A program made the position numbers and the translations under genes. Positions 36,405 through 44,836 of a stretch of 64,000 nucleotides of DNA are shown here, piece by piece. The first letter of the stretch is position 1. Each line of letters begins with the position of its first letter. The notes beneath the pieces were generated by a model, which was not told the DNA's origin, did not search any database, and saw nothing but the letters and a program-made list of their open reading frames with translations. Where the stretch lies: the NCBI RefSeq assembly GCF_006439025.1, contig NZ_RCYZ01000006.1, forward strand, positions 248,001 to 312,000, given 5' to 3'. Source of the stretch: Hymenobacter nivis. Its GTDB lineage: Bacteria > Bacteroidota > Bacteroidia > Cytophagales > Hymenobacteraceae.

Positions 36405-37580
36405 CTACTTGCCGGCGCTGGTGCGGTCGATGAGCTGCACCACGTCTTTGGTGGATACTTTCTGGCCGGTTTCGGCGGCGCGGTAAATGGCTTCGAGCAG
36501 CTGCACGTCGCGCAGGCCCATTTCGCCGGGCACGCGGGTCGGCTTGTTCTGCAGGATGCAGGCAGCAAAGTCGTCCATTTGGGCGGCCTGCTGGTTAATG
36601 TTCGGCAGGTCAAGCCGGCCGTCGTTCTGGCTGGTTTTGCCGGCTAAGCCGCCGTAGCCGAAGGCCGGCGTCAGCTCCGCCCAGCCCTTGGGGCCCTCGA
36701 TGCGCAGACGGCCTTCCATGTTTTCGGTGTAGCGGGTGCGGCAGTCGGCGGTGGCGCCGTCGGCGAATTGAAACTGCCAATCGAGCCCCGCCTCCACGTC
36801 TTTGAACAGCTTCGGGTCGGGGTTCGCCGTGAACTTGGCCGTGACCGACACCGGCACCTGGCCCTTGGTGTAGAGGCAGCCCTGCACGCAGTAGATGCCC
36901 ATGTCCATCAGGGGGCCCCCGCCGCTCAGGGCCCTATCCACGCGCCAGCTGGGGGTGGTCAAACTAAAGCCGTTGTCGGCCGCCAGGTGCCGCACCGGCC
37001 CGTAGGCTTCGCGCTGGCCCAGGCGCATCATTTCCTGGTTGTGCGGCTCGAAGTGCAGCCGGTAGCCCACGCTGAATTTTTTGCCCGCCTTCTGCACCGC
37101 CGCTACCATGCGGCGCGCGTCGGCCGCCGACGTGGCCAGCGGCTTCTCGCAAATGACGTGCTTGCCCGCCTGCGCCGCCCGCACCACGTACTCGGCGTGC
37201 ATAGCGTTGGGCAGCACCACGTACACAATGTCGATGGCCGGGTTGTCAATCATCCGGTCGAAGGTTTTGTAGTCGTACACGTTCGCGTCGGGGATGCTGT
37301 ACTGCTGCTTCCACTTGGCGGCCTTGGCCGGTGTACCCGTCACGATGCCCGCTAGCCGGCAAAACTTGGTTTGTTGCAAGGCCGGAGCCAGCTGCCCGGC
37401 GCTGTAGCCGCCCAGCCCCACCAGCGCCACGCCCAATTTGCGGTCGGCCGCGGGGGCCCCGGCCAGCCAATCGAGGGGCCCCGCCAGGGCGTGGGCGCCC
37501 ACCAGCGTAGCTCCCGCGCCAAGCGAGAGCGTACGCACAAAGTCGCGGCGGGAAGTAGCGGAAGCAAGGAAGTCGTTCAT
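36405..37580 (-). CDS. Gfo/Idh/MocA-family oxidoreductase, Tat-exported (paralogue)
   Basis: A 391-residue paralogue of the 11316 gene. The Tat signal is TSRRDFVRTLSLGAGATLVG. The Rossmann segment is GVALVGLGGYSAGQL, then GIVTGTPAKAAKWKQQYSIP (almost the same words as in the paralogue), CEKPLATSAADARRM with the family lysine, YRLHFEPHNQEMMRLG and GGGPLMDMGIYCVQG. It is a periplasmic glucose-fructose oxidoreductase-like enzyme with unknown substrate. A last segment (VQLIDRTSAGK) is absent from the paralogue. It is convergent with the DUF4136 gene. Confidence 0.92.
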   Translation of the reverse strand: MNDFLASATSRRDFVRTLSLGAGATLVGAHALAGPLDWLAGAPAADRKLGVALVGLGGYSAGQLAPALQQTKFCRLAGIVTGTPAKAAKWKQQYSIPDANVYDYKTFDRMIDNPAIDIVYVVLPNAMHAEYVVRAAQAGKHVICEKPLATSAADARRMVAAVQKAGKKFSVGYRLHFEPHNQEMMRLGQREAYGPVRHLAADNGFSLTTPSWRVDRALSGGGPLMDMGIYCVQGCLYTKGQVPVSVTAKFTANPDPKLFKDVEAGLDWQFQFADGATADCRTRYTENMEGRLRIEGPKGWAELTPAFGYGGLAGKTSQNDGRLDLPNINQQAAQMDDFAACILQNKPTRVPGEMGLRDVQLLEAIYRAAETGQKVSTKDVVQLIDRTSAGK

Positions 37581-37701
37581 GGCGCGCAGCAGGTTGGGGT
37601 AGAATCAGCTTACCCCGCGCAGCCGCGCCGGGTTGCGGTCGAGCTTGCGCAAACGCCCGTTTTACAAGCGCCCGCTCAAGCGAACCAAGCGCAACGGTTG
37701 T

Positions 37702-37783
37702 GCTTCGCTGCACGCTGCATCTCTACGGCGGCAGTAACTGAAATACTTGCGCGGGAGAGATGCTTCGCTGCGCTCTGCATGAC
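37702..37783. repeat. Dispersed inverted-repeat element, copy B
   Basis: Read on the minus strand, its end is GTCATGCAGAGCGCAGCGAA followed by GCATCTCTC, matching copy A at 5081 base for base over most of that stretch. The other end (GCTTCGCTGCACGCTGCATC) is its inverted partner. It lies between the Gfo/Idh/MocA and pirin genes. Confidence 0.75.
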
Positions 37784-37820
37784 CGGTTTTAGTTAAAAGG
37801 CAAGCCGCCAGGGGCCCTGT

Positions 37821-38702
37821 CTACTCGTCTTCGGGAAACTTGCCCATGTTGCCGCTCTCAAAATCGGCGATGGCGGCCATCAGCTCCTCGTTGGTGTTCA
37901 TCACGAAGGGACCGTAGGTGGCCAGCGGCTCCTCAATGGCCGCGCCGGCCAGCACCAGCACGAGGCTGTCTTCCGAAGCGGTGATTTGCACGTCGGCCGA
38001 ATCCCAGCCCAGCACCACGAGCTGCTGGGTTTTGGCGGGGCGCTCGCCGTTCACCAGCACCGCGCCGCGCACCACGTACAGGCCCACGTTGTAGGCGGCG
38101 GGCAGCGTCAGCACGAAGTCGGCGCCCTTGTCTAAGTGCAAGTCCAGCAGCGTGAGGGGCGAGAACGTATGGGCCGGCCCCGTGGCACCGCCGTAGCTGC
38201 CGGCAATCACGCGGATGCTGCCCCCGCCGCCGGGTAGCGGCACGCTGGGGATGGCGGCGGCGCGCAGCTCCTGGTACTGGGGCGGCACCAGCTTGTCGGC
38301 CTTGGGCATGTTCACCCACAGTTGCAGCAGCTCCAGGGTACCGCCGCGGCGGGCAAAGTCGCCATCGTACATCTCGGCGTGGCGCAGGCCGGCGCCGGCG
38401 GTCATCCACTGCACGTCGCCGGGCCCGATGGTGCCGTCGTGTCCGGCCGTGTCGCGGTGGGCCAGGTGGCCGTCGTACACAACAGTCACGGTCTCAAAGC
38501 CGCGGTGCGGGTGGGGCGGCGAGCCCAGGGGCGTCTCCGTGGGCGCAATCTGCATCGGCCCGATGTGGTCGATGAGCAGGTACGGGCTCAGCTGCCGGAT
38601 GCGGGGCCCCGGCATGGGGCTGGTCACGTCGAAGCCGTCGCCCACGGCCTTCTTGTTGCCATCAATCACTTGGAATATGCGGCGGAAAGGGGAGGTAGCC
38701 AT
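37821..38702 (-). CDS. Pirin-family protein
   Basis: A 293-residue bicupin of the pirin family. The N-terminal cupin carries the metal ligands in PPHPHRGFETVTVVYDG (two His), a further His in HLAHRD and the Glu in LRHAEMYDG. LLQLWVNMPKADK is the conserved linker before the second, metal-free cupin, which ends FVMNTNEELMAAIADF. Members act as quercetinases or redox-linked regulators; which one applies here is not known. A perfect -7 element lies two bases before the ATG, suggesting a leaderless message. Confidence 0.94.
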   Translation of the reverse strand: MATSPFRRIFQVIDGNKKAVGDGFDVTSPMPGPRIRQLSPYLLIDHIGPMQIAPTETPLGSPPHPHRGFETVTVVYDGHLAHRDTAGHDGTIGPGDVQWMTAGAGLRHAEMYDGDFARRGGTLELLQLWVNMPKADKLVPPQYQELRAAAIPSVPLPGGGGSIRVIAGSYGGATGPAHTFSPLTLLDLHLDKGADFVLTLPAAYNVGLYVVRGAVLVNGERPAKTQQLVVLGWDSADVQITASEDSLVLVLAGAAIEEPLATYGPFVMNTNEELMAAIADFESGNMGKFPEDE

Positions 38703-38704
38703 AG

Positions 38705-38712
38705 CAAAATTA
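38705..38712 (-). promoter_or_regulatory. -7 promoter element TAATTTTG for the pirin gene
   Basis: An exact TAnnTTTG on the minus strand; only two bases separate it from the ATG at 38702. Confidence 0.55.
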
Positions 38713-38753
38713 GAATAGAATGCGTGGGGCTTTTACAAGCCGCGGGGCCCTAA

Positions 38754-38786
38754 AAGGTTATCCACCTTAGATAGGTGGATAACCTT
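38754..38786 (-). terminator. Terminator of the ATPase-nuclease cassette
   Basis: Perfect 14-bp arms AAGGTTATCCACCT / AGGTGGATAACCTT around TAGAT; on the minus strand it is followed by TTTAG. It lies six bases after the nuclease-like gene. Confidence 0.8.
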
Positions 38787-38791
38787 GTTGA

Positions 38792-39349
38792 TCAAAACAT
38801 CACGCTGTTTCGCGCATCAAAATCAACGGCGGATTTGACGTTTGAATCGATAAGCTCAGCGATGTTAAGTAGCGTGGTTGTTGGGGCGGGGTACGATAAA
38901 TCATATCCAACGAAAGCATAAGCCCGCACGCGGTGGTGGGGCCCCAACAGGTCGTCTTGCTCAAACTGCTGTATGCTAGCTAAAAGCTGGTCACCTGCCT
39001 CTAGCAAACGGGTTTCCTGGTTCCGGTCGTCTGCCTCGGCCTTGCCTTTGGCGCGAATCTTAAATTCGACGAAGCACACGTCACGCCCTTCAAAAAATAC
39101 GCAGTCGCAACGTTTGGGTGCGGGCTGAACTCGCCCTATTAAGCATTTGTCAATGGCGGCTAAATGCACCGGGCGCCCATCGGGATTGCGCAACTGAAAA
39201 TGCCGCTCCGGGTCATAAGATTCATCAGCAACTCGTGCCACCCAGGCTTCTCCGGGCGGATCGGAATAGTAAGAAACGGTTTCGGGGTAAATATTCAGAC
39301 AACCTTTCTGGCGGCAATGGGTAAACCGCTTTTCTAACGCTTCCCGCAT
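38792..39349 (-). CDS. PD-(D/E)XK nuclease-like partner of the AAA ATPase
   Basis: A 185-residue protein I do not recognise by name. Its centre has the layout of a restriction-endonuclease-like core: Asp82 in KRCDCVFF, then Glu95 and Lys97 in VCFVEFKIRAKG (D-x12-E-x-K), preceded by predicted helix and followed by a helix with polar residues (NQETRLLEAGDQLLASIQQF). The N-terminal part is rich in His, Cys and aromatic residues (THCRQKGCLNIYP). The start overlaps the ATPase stop as TAATG, so it is translationally coupled to the ATPase. GC content is lower than in neighbours. A nuclease effector of a defence pair is the likely role; this rests on motif and context only. Confidence 0.7.
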   Translation of the reverse strand: MREALEKRFTHCRQKGCLNIYPETVSYYSDPPGEAWVARVADESYDPERHFQLRNPDGRPVHLAAIDKCLIGRVQPAPKRCDCVFFEGRDVCFVEFKIRAKGKAEADDRNQETRLLEAGDQLLASIQQFEQDDLLGPHHRVRAYAFVGYDLSYPAPTTTLLNIAELIDSNVKSAVDFDARNSVMF

Positions 39350-40584
39350 TACGCAACCTGTTTCTTAAGCCGCAGTAGCTTGCGGAATCTATCCGAAATA
39401 TCTCCCGAAACTGCATCCAGCTCATTGCCGCCAATAAGGTGCGTGCGCTCGTCGGTAATGGGTTTCACCGTGCCATCGGTAACGTAATAAGCGGCAAATT
39501 CATCGGGATTCAGCCAACAAGCTTTGGGCACAATAGCAGCGATTTCTTCTTCCAAATCAGGGCGTAGCTGGGCCACTTTATACGCCTCCAGCAGCAGGTT
39601 GCAACTTGATAATATATAGGGACTGTGCGTAGTTATCGTCAGGTCATTTTCGCCCTTTGTGCATTTCTCCACCAACCAGTTCAGCAGCCCTTGCTGTGCG
39701 GTGGGGTAGAGGTTTAGCTCCGGTTCCTCGATAATAAAACTCTGCGGCTGTTCTGTATCATTACTTAAATGTTCTAATAATACCAATAATGGAGTGACAG
39801 ATTGAATACCACTAGCTGCTTCGTAAAGACGGAAAAGCGTTTCGCTTTCAGGGATTTTAATAAAATCTTGCCCATTTTGGTGTATATATTTTGCATTTAG
39901 AAATGGAATAGATAATTCGTTTATTGTCTTGCGAGCATTGGAGAAGTTATTGGCAAAATCAAGAATCCCTTTTGGCAAACCTATATCATCACGTAATAAG
40001 CCAGCCCAGGAGTATTCTAAAGAAGATACAAAAATTCTTTCCGAAGGACAATACCAAGGGTATTGTCCGGATATAAATTTAAGATGATTCCAGTTTAAAT
40101 ATTTATTTGGATTATCAGGTTTATTTTTAAAATTATTTCGAATTTCTATTTTAATTTCTGCTAATTGACGCAGTATTCCTTGACGAAGTACCTCAAATTC
40201 ATCTATTGTCTTAGCTTTTTCAAATAGCCCAGTTAAATCTTCTGATTGAGCCGCCAAAGATTCTCCGGAGCTTTTTATATTAACTACGTGGCTCTTATTT
40301 TCATATGTTAAAGACAGAGCGCTAGATGAATAATTAAAAGCTGTGTTGTCTGTAAAAAAATTAGATAATGAATGTTCTTGGTAAGCTTCTAATGAATTGA
40401 GTCTTGCGTTATCATTATCAGAGCCATCGCTGTAATAATTTCTCTTGTAAAGAAATATATCCTTCAACTTCGCCAGCGTACTCTTCCCTCCACCCGTGGG
40501 CCCTATAAAAACCGTTACCCGCTTAAAGTCCACCGTGGCCTCTTTAATCGGGCCGAAGTTTTTGACAATTAGTTGCTCGTTCAT
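39349..40584 (-). CDS. AAA (RecF/OLD-like ABC-type) ATPase, putative defence sensor
   Basis: A 411-residue ATPase of the AAA_15/AAA_21 type. Walker A is GPTGGGKST (28-36), the ABC-like signature region is AASGIQSVTPL (256-266), Walker B FIIEEPELNLYP (283-294) and the switch histidine is in TITTHSPYIL (His320). The middle (40-250) is a family-specific helical insert. No TOPRIM domain follows the ATPase, unlike OLD nucleases. Instead the gene is coupled to a separate D-ExK protein. DNA is strikingly AT-rich (bases 40141-40200 are 19/60 GC), unlike all neighbours, pointing to recent acquisition. It has its own promoter at 40609-40616. Confidence 0.88.
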   Translation of the reverse strand: MNEQLIVKNFGPIKEATVDFKRVTVFIGPTGGGKSTLAKLKDIFLYKRNYYSDGSDNDNARLNSLEAYQEHSLSNFFTDNTAFNYSSSALSLTYENKSHVVNIKSSGESLAAQSEDLTGLFEKAKTIDEFEVLRQGILRQLAEIKIEIRNNFKNKPDNPNKYLNWNHLKFISGQYPWYCPSERIFVSSLEYSWAGLLRDDIGLPKGILDFANNFSNARKTINELSIPFLNAKYIHQNGQDFIKIPESETLFRLYEAASGIQSVTPLLVLLEHLSNDTEQPQSFIIEEPELNLYPTAQQGLLNWLVEKCTKGENDLTITTHSPYILSSCNLLLEAYKVAQLRPDLEEEIAAIVPKACWLNPDEFAAYYVTDGTVKPITDERTHLIGGNELDAVSGDISDRFRKLLRLKKQVA

Positions 40585-40608
40585 CGCCGATAGAAATTAG
40601 GATAGGGC

Positions 40609-40651
40609 CAAAAATAGCACGCGGCGGCCCCGTTGCCGGAACCGCCGCGTG
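40609..40651 (-). terminator. Terminator of the aldehyde dehydrogenase gene, overlapping the cassette promoter
   Basis: On the minus strand CACGCGGCGG / CCGCCGCGTG arms (40651-40642 and 40627-40618) are followed by CTATTTTTG. The T-run doubles as an exact -7 element TATTTTTG (40616-40609) placed 24 bases before the ATPase ATG. Confidence 0.75.
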
Positions 40652-40671
40652 GATAACGTTTTAGTGTGCCG

Positions 40672-42210
40672 CTAGATTTTCTCCGGCAGCAGGGTGGCGT
40701 CGGGGTAGTGGCCGAGCACGGGGGCCTTGCCCTGCGTGACGGCCTCCACCAACAGGGCCCCGCCCACGAAGGCGCCCTTCCACGACTCGCCCAGGCCGCC
40801 GAATACCTCGGCCCGGTCGCCGCGCGAGCGCAGCGCGTTCACGCCCACCTTGAAGGCGCGCACCTCCTTGGCCGTGCGGGCGGCCCACTCCTTATCGTCC
40901 GACACGACGGCGGCCACCAGGGCCCCGTTCGAGATATTCATCTCGCCCACCAGCTCCTCCACGCGGTCCACCAGCACCACGCTGTCGATGGGGCCGAAGG
41001 GCTCCTTGTAGTACAGCTCGCTCTGGCGGGGCAGGCCCACCAGGGCCCGCGGGGCGCGGTAGGCGCTGCGGTCCTGGCCGGGCAGGAACAGGCTGTCGTC
41101 GAGCTGGCCGTTGTAGAGCGGCGTGGCGCCGGTCTGCAACGCGTTGTCGTAGAGGCGGTCCAGGTCCTGGGCCTGGCGCGCGTTGATGACCGGGCCGAAG
41201 GCCAGCTCGGGCAGCTTGTCGTCGGGGCCGTCCACCAGCGTGGGGTTGCCCACCTTCAAGCCCTTGATCACGCCGAGGTAGGTTTCGAGGAACTGCGGGA
41301 ACAGGCGGCGCTCCACCACGAAGCGCACGTAGGCCGTGCAGCGCTGCTTGCCGTAGTCGTAGCCCTTGCGCAGGTGCTGGGCCAGTAGGTCCCAGTCCGA
41401 GAAATTCCAGAGGCCGTAGGTGTTCACGCCCTCCATTTCGAGCATGTAGCGCTTGTGCTGCTGGCCCAAGGCGTCGGCGATGTTGCGGCCGTTGTAGCGC
41501 CCGCCCACGAAGCTCAGCGCGTCGATGCGCGGGTCCTGCACCAGCACCTCGCTCAGCTCGCCGCCGGGGCCGCTCACCAGGGTCAGTGGCAAGCCGCAGC
41601 GGCGGCCGATGGCAAAGGCCAGGCTCAGGGAAATGAAGCCGCCGTCGGTGGGCGTTTTGGCAATCACGGCATTACCCGCCAGCGCCTGCACTAGCACGGC
41701 GTGAAAAAGCACCGAGAACGGGTAGTTCCACGAGGCAATGTTGCTGACCAGGCCCAGCGGCTGGCGGCCGGCGAGCATGGGCTCGATGTTCTCGATGTAC
41801 CACTGGGCCCCGTCGATGCAGCGGTCGATGTCGGTGAAGCCGGTGGCGTAGGTTTTGCCAATTTCCCACATCAGCAGCTTGCCGATGAGGTCGGCCAGGG
41901 GACGCAGTTGGGCCAGGCAGTCTTGCACGCGGCGCTGGCGGTCGGCCAGGCTGGTGGCGCTCCAGGCGGCGGCTTCGGCCTTGGCGGCCACCACGGCGCG
42001 CAGGGCCACGTCGTGCGTGAGCATGGGCAGGGCCCCCAGTTCCGAGCCGTCGATGGGCGAGTGGAAGGCGCGGGGCTGGCCGGGCTCTTGCCAGCGGCCT
42101 TCGAGCAGGTTGAGGAAGTGCCCATTCTGGTCGAAAACTTCGGGCGCGTGCTGCTTGACTTGTTGCAGCAGGAAGCTGAATTCAACCTGCGGCGAAACGA
42201 TTTTGGGCAT
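40672..42210 (-). CDS. Aldehyde dehydrogenase family protein
   Basis: A 512-residue NAD(P)-dependent ALDH. The core is complete: the SNIASWNYPFSVL substrate/cofactor strand, the catalytic glutamate in LEMEGVNTYG (about 259), the nucleophile cysteine in GKQRCTAYVRF (about 290) and EPFGPIDSVVLV near the C-terminus. The residue after the usual GQ-x-C has changed (KQRC instead of GQRC), and the linker EMEGVN replaces the common ELGGKN, so this is a divergent subgroup whose aldehyde substrate cannot be named. It is monocistronic and ends in a terminator. Confidence 0.9.
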   Translation of the reverse strand: MPKIVSPQVEFSFLLQQVKQHAPEVFDQNGHFLNLLEGRWQEPGQPRAFHSPIDGSELGALPMLTHDVALRAVVAAKAEAAAWSATSLADRQRRVQDCLAQLRPLADLIGKLLMWEIGKTYATGFTDIDRCIDGAQWYIENIEPMLAGRQPLGLVSNIASWNYPFSVLFHAVLVQALAGNAVIAKTPTDGGFISLSLAFAIGRRCGLPLTLVSGPGGELSEVLVQDPRIDALSFVGGRYNGRNIADALGQQHKRYMLEMEGVNTYGLWNFSDWDLLAQHLRKGYDYGKQRCTAYVRFVVERRLFPQFLETYLGVIKGLKVGNPTLVDGPDDKLPELAFGPVINARQAQDLDRLYDNALQTGATPLYNGQLDDSLFLPGQDRSAYRAPRALVGLPRQSELYYKEPFGPIDSVVLVDRVEELVGEMNISNGALVAAVVSDDKEWAARTAKEVRAFKVGVNALRSRGDRAEVFGGLGESWKGAFVGGALLVEAVTQGKAPVLGHYPDATLLPEKI

Positions 42211-42459
42211 GGTGTTTTGGAGAAATGGGACGATGTACTGCCGCGGAAGGTAAGCGATGGTTTTGAGCCAAAAAAGCCGAGCCCAAGCCCCGGTGGAGCG
42301 GCCAGCGCGCCGCCGCCCGCCGCGGGAGCCTCCAGCGCGCCCGGCAGGGCCCCGGCAACGTTTGCGGGCCTATTATTTCCACCCGCGCCAAACGGGCCGT
42401 TTTTTAGGGCCCCCGCGCGCCGGCCGCCGGCCCAAAAGCGCCGCCCCGGGCCCGGCGGT

Positions 42460-42467
42460 TACATTTG
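42460..42467 (+). promoter_or_regulatory. -7 promoter element TACATTTG
   Basis: An exact TAnnTTTG ending five bases before the ATG of the hydrolase gene. It fixes the start at 42473 over the longer open frame. Confidence 0.65.
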
Positions 42468-42472
42468 CCGGC

Positions 42473-43243
42473 ATGGCTGCACCCCTTACCACTGCCCCCA
42501 CGCTCGTTTTCCTGCACGGCTTTGCCGAAAGCCGCGAAGTGTGGACCGATTTCACCCGCTCGTTTCCGGCTGGCTACCGGCTGCTGGCCCCCAACCTGCC
42601 CGGCCACGGCACCAATAGGGCCCCCGTGCCCGACTTCAGCATGGAGGCCCAGGCGCGCTACGTGGCGCAGTACCTCACCGACAAGGGCGCCGCCGACCCC
42701 GTGCTGCTCGTGGCCCACAGCATGGGCGGCTACGTGGCCCTGGCCCTGGCCGAGCGCTACCCCAGCCGCGTGGCCGGCCTCGCCCTCATCAACTCCACGG
42801 CCCTGCCCGACACCGACGAGAAGCGCCAGAACCGCGAGAAAAACATCGGCTTCGTGGAGCGCCACGGCGTGGAGAAGTTCATGGACAGCTTCGTGCGCCC
42901 GCTTTTCGCGCCCGCCAACCGCGACCGGCTGGTGGAGGCCCGCGAGCTGCTCGAAGAAATTGGCAAGGCCACGCCGGCCGCCACCTTCGCCGGGGCCCTG
43001 CGCGGCATGGCCGCCCGCCCCGACCGCACCGCCGTGCTGGCCCGCGCCGCGTTTCCGGTGCTGACGGTGGCCGGCAAGCACGACGTGGCCGTGCCCTTCG
43101 ACGACTCGGTGCGCCAGGCGGCGCTGCCCGCCACCGCCGCGGCCCTGTTTCTGGAAGGCAGCGGCCACCTGGCCTACCTCGAGCAGCCCGAGGAAACCCG
43201 CCGCGCCGTGCTGGCGCTGGCCGCCGCCGTGTTCGAGGAGTAG
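42473..43243 (+). CDS. Alpha/beta-hydrolase
   Basis: A 256-residue soluble alpha/beta-hydrolase without a signal peptide. The oxyanion strand is LVFLHGFAES, the nucleophile elbow AHSMGG (about 81-86), the acid in VAGKHDVAVP and the histidine in EGSGHLAYLE. This is the layout of the MhpC/BioH-like group; the substrate is unknown. The frame is open from 42257 but that extension lies upstream of a consensus -7 element, so the ATG at 42473 is used, giving an almost leaderless message. Confidence 0.9.
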   Translation: MAAPLTTAPTLVFLHGFAESREVWTDFTRSFPAGYRLLAPNLPGHGTNRAPVPDFSMEAQARYVAQYLTDKGAADPVLLVAHSMGGYVALALAERYPSRVAGLALINSTALPDTDEKRQNREKNIGFVERHGVEKFMDSFVRPLFAPANRDRLVEARELLEEIGKATPAATFAGALRGMAARPDRTAVLARAAFPVLTVAGKHDVAVPFDDSVRQAALPATAAALFLEGSGHLAYLEQPEETRRAVLALAAAVFEE

Positions 43244-43253
43244 CGCCGGGGCC

Positions 43254-43646
43254 CTAGCGCGCGCCGGCGCGGTTCGGCGCGGTGCTGGCCAGCTGTTCCT
43301 GCCGGTACCAATCGGTGAGGAAGTACACCACCAAAAACACCACGCCCGCCGCCATGAATAGGTTGCGGGCGGTTTCGTTTTGGTGCGCGAAGCCGAACAG
43401 CCACGGCGACGCCAAAAACACGAAGCCGCTCACCAATTCCAGCTTGCCGTGCGCTGGGAAGGGCAGCAGCCGCACGGCCCCCAGGGGCATGTTGGTGAGC
43501 AACGACACCACCAGGTAGCCGCCGGCCAGCACGTAGCACACCGTGGCGTAGGCCCCGTGCAAGCCGAACAGGCTCGGGGCAAGGGCAAAAAAAGCGCACG
43601 TGGCGTAGTCGAGCACGCCGTGCACGGTGGGGGAGATGGGTTTCAT
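43254..43646 (-). CDS. SPW-repeat membrane protein
   Basis: A 130-residue protein with four hydrophobic helices: ATCAFFALAPSLFGL, VCYVLAGGYLVVSLL, LVSGFVFLASPWLFGF and AAGVVFLVVYFLTDW. ASPWLFGF is the SPW motif of this small membrane family, and MKPISPTVHGVLDYATCAFF is its usual N-terminus. Function is unknown. It is convergent with the hydrolase gene (10-base gap), and its stop is TAGGGCCCC on the minus strand. Confidence 0.85.
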   Translation of the reverse strand: MKPISPTVHGVLDYATCAFFALAPSLFGLHGAYATVCYVLAGGYLVVSLLTNMPLGAVRLLPFPAHGKLELVSGFVFLASPWLFGFAHQNETARNLFMAAGVVFLVVYFLTDWYRQEQLASTAPNRAGAR

Positions 43647-43831
43647 AGCGCGTTGCGAAAAGTGGAAGGGTAGTGGCTGATCCTACGGGGGTTGCGCCGG
43701 GAACGATATGGCCGAGGTTCCCCAATGTTCAGCTATTTCGAGCGGCAATCTGAACAATTGGGGTCCTTGCCGCTTACCTTCGGAAATTTTTTAAGGCGGC
43801 GCTTTATGGCCGGTTATATTATTAACGTTCA

Positions 43832-44686
43832 ATGAAGTTCTTTACCCTAGTATCGAGCCTGGCGCTGGGCCTGGCAACGCCCGTACTGGCCCAAACCGAC
43901 GTGCCGGCCAATTCTGCCCCGGCCACCACGGCCCACACGCCCACCACCATTTTGCCGCCCAGCGCCAAGCACCGCGGCAGCCTCTACTTCAGCTGGGGCT
44001 ACAACCGCGACTGGTACTCGCGCTCCGACATCCGGTTCCAGAACCAGAAAACGGACAACTACGACTTCACCTTCGTGAACGCGCACGCCAGCGACCACCC
44101 CAGCATGAGCGACTTCTGGAAATTTAAGTCCCTCACCATCCCGCAGTACGACGCCACGCTGGGCTACATGTTCAACGACCGGCACGACCTGGGCATTGAG
44201 GTGAGCTGGAACCACTTGAAGTACGTGGTGGACGACAACCAAATCATCCACGTGCGCGGCAACATCCGCGGCCGCTACATCGACAAGGACACGCTGGTGA
44301 CGCCCGATTTTGTGCACCTGCAGCACACCAACGGCAACAACTACCTGATGGTGAACCTGGTGAAGCGCCAAAAGCTAATCGTGGGCAAGCACTTGCAGCT
44401 CAGCGCCATCGGCAAAATCGGCGGGGGCCCCATGATTTCCTACACCATCTCCACCATCTTCGGCAGCCACCAGGAGGGGCCCTTCCACTACCACGGCTGG
44501 GTAGTGGGTACCAGCGCCGGCCTCAAGTTCGACATCTACAAGTACTTCTTCTTGCAGGGCGACGTGCAGGGCGCCTTCGCCGACTACACCAACACCTGGA
44601 TCGGGGCCGACAAAGTGGGCCGCGTGACGCACGTGTTCACCTCGGCGCAGGCCATTTATTCCTTCGGCTTCAACGTACCGCTGTAG
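43832..44686 (+). CDS. Outer-membrane beta-barrel protein, function unknown
   Basis: A 284-residue exported protein with a signal peptide (1-20, ending PVLAQ) and a Pro/Thr-rich linker to residue 48. The rest alternates beta-strands rich in aromatic residues: GSLYFSWGYNRDWYS, DATLGYMFNDRHDLGIEVSW, HLQLSAIGKIGGGPMISY and a final IYSFGFNVPL typical of a barrel end. I recognise no named family, though small Bacteroidota barrel proteins look like this. The stop is TAGGGCCCC. Confidence 0.8.
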   Translation: MKFFTLVSSLALGLATPVLAQTDVPANSAPATTAHTPTTILPPSAKHRGSLYFSWGYNRDWYSRSDIRFQNQKTDNYDFTFVNAHASDHPSMSDFWKFKSLTIPQYDATLGYMFNDRHDLGIEVSWNHLKYVVDDNQIIHVRGNIRGRYIDKDTLVTPDFVHLQHTNGNNYLMVNLVKRQKLIVGKHLQLSAIGKIGGGPMISYTISTIFGSHQEGPFHYHGWVVGTSAGLKFDIYKYFFLQGDVQGAFADYTNTWIGADKVGRVTHVFTSAQAIYSFGFNVPL

Positions 44687-44721
44687 GGCCCCGAACGGGC
44701 CATCCTTGGCATTTAACATGG

Positions 44722-44746
44722 TTTCGGTGGCCGGCGGCCACCGAAA
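44722..44746. repeat. Perfect inverted repeat between barrel and cupin genes
   Basis: TTTCGGTGGCC / GGCCACCGAAA around GGC (11-bp arms). It ends 7 bases before a -7-like TACTTTCG (44754-44761), so it could be an operator for the cupin gene or a terminator of the barrel gene. Confidence 0.55.
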
Positions 44747-44836
44747 TTTCCGCTACTTTCGGCCCGCAGCCCCTTGCCTTTGGCCGGGCGCTGCGGGCCG
44801 TTTGTTGTTGCACGCCACTTGCCAAAACCCAATTTT

